From CAVQMB01 sp963713445 (GTDB lineage Bacteria; Pseudomonadota; Gammaproteobacteria; Competibacterales; Competibacteraceae): a DNA stretch of 64,000 nucleotides. Location: contig CAVQMB010000005.1 of assembly GCA_963713445.1 (NCBI GenBank), positions 35,511-99,510 on the forward strand. Reading direction: 5' to 3'. Under the pieces are notes generated by a model. The model was not told the DNA's origin. It did not search any database and saw nothing but the letters and a program-made list of their open reading frames with translations. The position numbers and the translations under genes were made by a program. This document shows, one piece after another, positions 62,531-64,000 of this stretch; the stretch's first letter is position 1; every line of letters starts with the position of its first letter.

Positions 62531-63046
62531 GTGAGACGTGCAGAAATAATAGCGGGCTTGATTCTGGCAGTGCTATCAATCTACACCGCCATTCTAAGTG
62601 CCAAGTTGCCTATAACATGGGTGCGAGGGAGGGGGCCCGGTGCAGGATTCTTCCCCTTTTGGTTGTCCATAGTCATGTTGATCAGCACGCTGATTATAGT
62701 GATGAAGGCGGCATTGGGTAAGATCCCGGAACGATGGAAGAATCGGCGCTACTTCGAACCGGCAGAAGGCAAGGCTGTGTTCTGGCACGCATCATCGTTA
62801 CTACTGGCGCTGGCTTTTGTTCCTGTCGTTGGTACGTATGGCGCCATCATGTTCTTGCTTGTCTTCCATATGAAAGCACTGGGGCGTGGGCGTCATTCTT
62901 GGATAACCACGATCGCTGTCGCAATTATTGTTCCGGTGTGCATATTTCTGTTTTTTGAAATCATGATGCAGGAAATTCTACCCAAGGGGATGACTGAGCC
63001 CTTATTCGATCCACTATTCGCGTTGTTCAACGCGTCGTCCTCCTGA
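62531..63046 (+). CDS. tctB: Tripartite tricarboxylate transporter TctB-type small membrane subunit
   Basis: 171-residue protein with four predicted membrane helices. It has the TctB pattern: an N-terminal helix, then GRGPGAGFFPFWLSIVMLIS, and two closing helices around LALAFVPVVGTYGAIMFLLVF. It starts at GTG behind a strong GGAGGAG. With TctA it forms the membrane part of a binding-protein-dependent carboxylate importer of the TTT family. Confidence 0.88.
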   Translation: MRRAEIIAGLILAVLSIYTAILSAKLPITWVRGRGPGAGFFPFWLSIVMLISTLIIVMKAALGKIPERWKNRRYFEPAEGKAVFWHASSLLLALAFVPVVGTYGAIMFLLVFHMKALGRGRHSWITTIAVAIIVPVCIFLFFEIMMQEILPKGMTEPLFDPLFALFNASSS

Positions 63047-63096
63047 AATCTTGGACTCGCCTTGATCATAATGTAAAAGATCCGGAGGAGAATACC

Positions 63097-64000
63097 GTGC
63101 ACCCCGATGTGATTTTGCAATCGTTATATCATGGGTTTTATCAGTCCTTTGTTGGGTGGAATTTCCTTATTCTGGTATTAGGATGTGCCGCAGGCCTGAT
63201 TGCCGGTGCAATGCCAGGGCTCGGTTCGGTCAATGGTGTTGCAATTCTTTTGCCTGTTACCTTCTTGATGAGTCCCACGGCCGCCATCATTTTTCTTGCG
63301 GCCATCTACTATGGCGCCATGTTCGGCGGCTCGATAAGCTCCATTTTGCTTGGAATACCAGGTGCTTCGACGGCCGTTGCCACAGTATTTGATGGAAGGC
63401 CGATGGCGGTTAATGGAAGAGCCGTGCAGGCGTTGATGACATCAGCGTTTGCGTCGGGTTACGGCGGCCTTGTCGGAGCTATTCTGTTTACCCTGCTGGC
63501 GGTGCCACTAGCCTCATTCGCGCTTCAGTTCGGTCCACCTGAGACGTTCGATCTGATGCTCTTGGCATTCGCAACGTTTATCGGTTTGGGTGGCGACGAT
63601 GTCTGGAAGACAATTTTTTCTATAGCATTCGGGCTGCTCGCTTCCACAGTGGGTTTAGATACCATCAGCGGGCAGCCGCGCTTGATTTTCTTTGGACTCC
63701 CCGGATTTTATCATGGCATCAGTTTTCTCGTTATGGCCATTGGTCTCTATGGTATCGGTGAAATTCTATGGACCATTAAGGTGGCTCAGGGCGAGGTAAC
63801 CATAACCATACCGAAATTCACGCTAGCCCATCTGAAAGACGGTGTGCGCTGTATCAAGGAAAGCTTTAAGACTGCCAACATGGGCGCTTTTCTGGGTTAC
63901 TCAGTGGGTATCCTGCCGGCCGCCGGTGCAACGCCTGGTTCGCTGATGGCGTACGGCGTCGCGAAGATGTTTTCTAATGATCCCGACAGCTACGGCAATG
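63097..64000 (+). CDS. tctA: Tripartite tricarboxylate transporter TctA-type large permease, 3' end outside window
   Basis: The first about 301 residues of the roughly 500-residue TctA permease, open to the window edge. It starts at GTG, 50 bases after tctB, behind CCGGAGGAG. Landmarks are AGAMPGLGSVNGVAILLPVTF, IYYGAMFGGSISSILLGIPG and TVGLDTISGQPRL; the second repeat begins at SVGILPAAGATPGSLMAYG. Multiple hydrophobic segments are present. The solute is unknown; the island context suggests a di- or tricarboxylate. Confidence 0.92.
   Translation, partial: MHPDVILQSLYHGFYQSFVGWNFLILVLGCAAGLIAGAMPGLGSVNGVAILLPVTFLMSPTAAIIFLAAIYYGAMFGGSISSILLGIPGASTAVATVFDGRPMAVNGRAVQALMTSAFASGYGGLVGAILFTLLAVPLASFALQFGPPETFDLMLLAFATFIGLGGDDVWKTIFSIAFGLLASTVGLDTISGQPRLIFFGLPGFYHGISFLVMAIGLYGIGEILWTIKVAQGEVTITIPKFTLAHLKDGVRCIKESFKTANMGAFLGYSVGILPAAGATPGSLMAYGVAKMFSNDPDSYGN

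Overview
The window reads as one contiguous stretch of a gammaproteobacterial chromosome. Gene content and order (pyrC', pilT-yggS-proC-yggT, and ndk-rlmN-pilW-rodZ-hisS-yfgM-bamB-der) are typical of Gammaproteobacteria. A free-living, environmental member outside the Enterobacterales is the best guess; the genus cannot be fixed from sequence alone. Bases 1 to about 50,700 are GC-rich and tightly packed with short overlaps. From about 50,900 to the end the DNA is visibly more AT-rich, gene spacing is looser, and gene content is accessory. No rRNA, tRNA or CRISPR array was recognised.

Layout. 0-12.4 kb: end of a dihydroorotase-like gene, pilT, yggS-proC-yggT, moaB, an HtrA-family lipoprotein protease, a frameshifted DUF349 gene, a hotdog thioesterase, a NYN-domain protein and the tail-specific protease prc. 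12.4-19.2 kb: a dgcA-dgcN pair (N-acetyl-D-glutamate route), a divergent FAD amine/amino-acid oxidase, a CDGSH iron-sulfur protein, a class II aldolase, an acetylpolyamine-deacetylase-like protein and homocysteine methyltransferase. 19.2-27.1 kb: the conserved der-bamB-yfgM-hisS-rodZ-pilW-rlmN-ndk block, without ispG. 27.2-34.6 kb: a ChaC-type gamma-glutamylcyclotransferase, a MacA/MacB-type exporter, lrgAB, a thioesterase and hutH. 34.6-40.5 kb: a cobalamin-flavoured cluster (CobT-like, a standalone CobN fragment, an aspartate aminotransferase, CbtB, CbtA) followed by a KfrA-like coiled coil and a SUMT methylase. 40.6-50.7 kb: a haloacid dehalogenase, dinB, a GH15 glycosidase beside an internally deleted SDR gene, an MpaB-type oxygenase, a glutamine-amidotransferase hydrolase, a nitrilase, a RIO kinase, an HNH protein and a lysine-rich small protein.

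50.9-64 kb: a likely genomic island. It opens with an IS3 orfA remnant and an orphan 600-residue helical-repeat protein. A catabolic module follows: ketopantoate-reductase-like protein, CBS protein, GntR/FCD regulator, formyl-CoA-transferase-like CaiB/BaiF protein, ADP-forming acyl-CoA ligase, OFA-family (oxalate/formate-type) MFS carrier, and TctB/TctA of a tripartite tricarboxylate transporter that runs off the window. Together these look like uptake and CoA activation of a small carboxylate, oxalate being the leading candidate, under a GntR repressor. No oxalyl-CoA decarboxylase or TctC binding protein is in view.

Most notable oddities: a CobT homologue lacking both catalytic glutamates beside a truncated CobN; a DUF349 gene broken by two separate one-base insertions, each in a GGG run; an SDR gene with a clean in-frame loss of its catalytic middle; and the carboxylate island with its divergent Frc.
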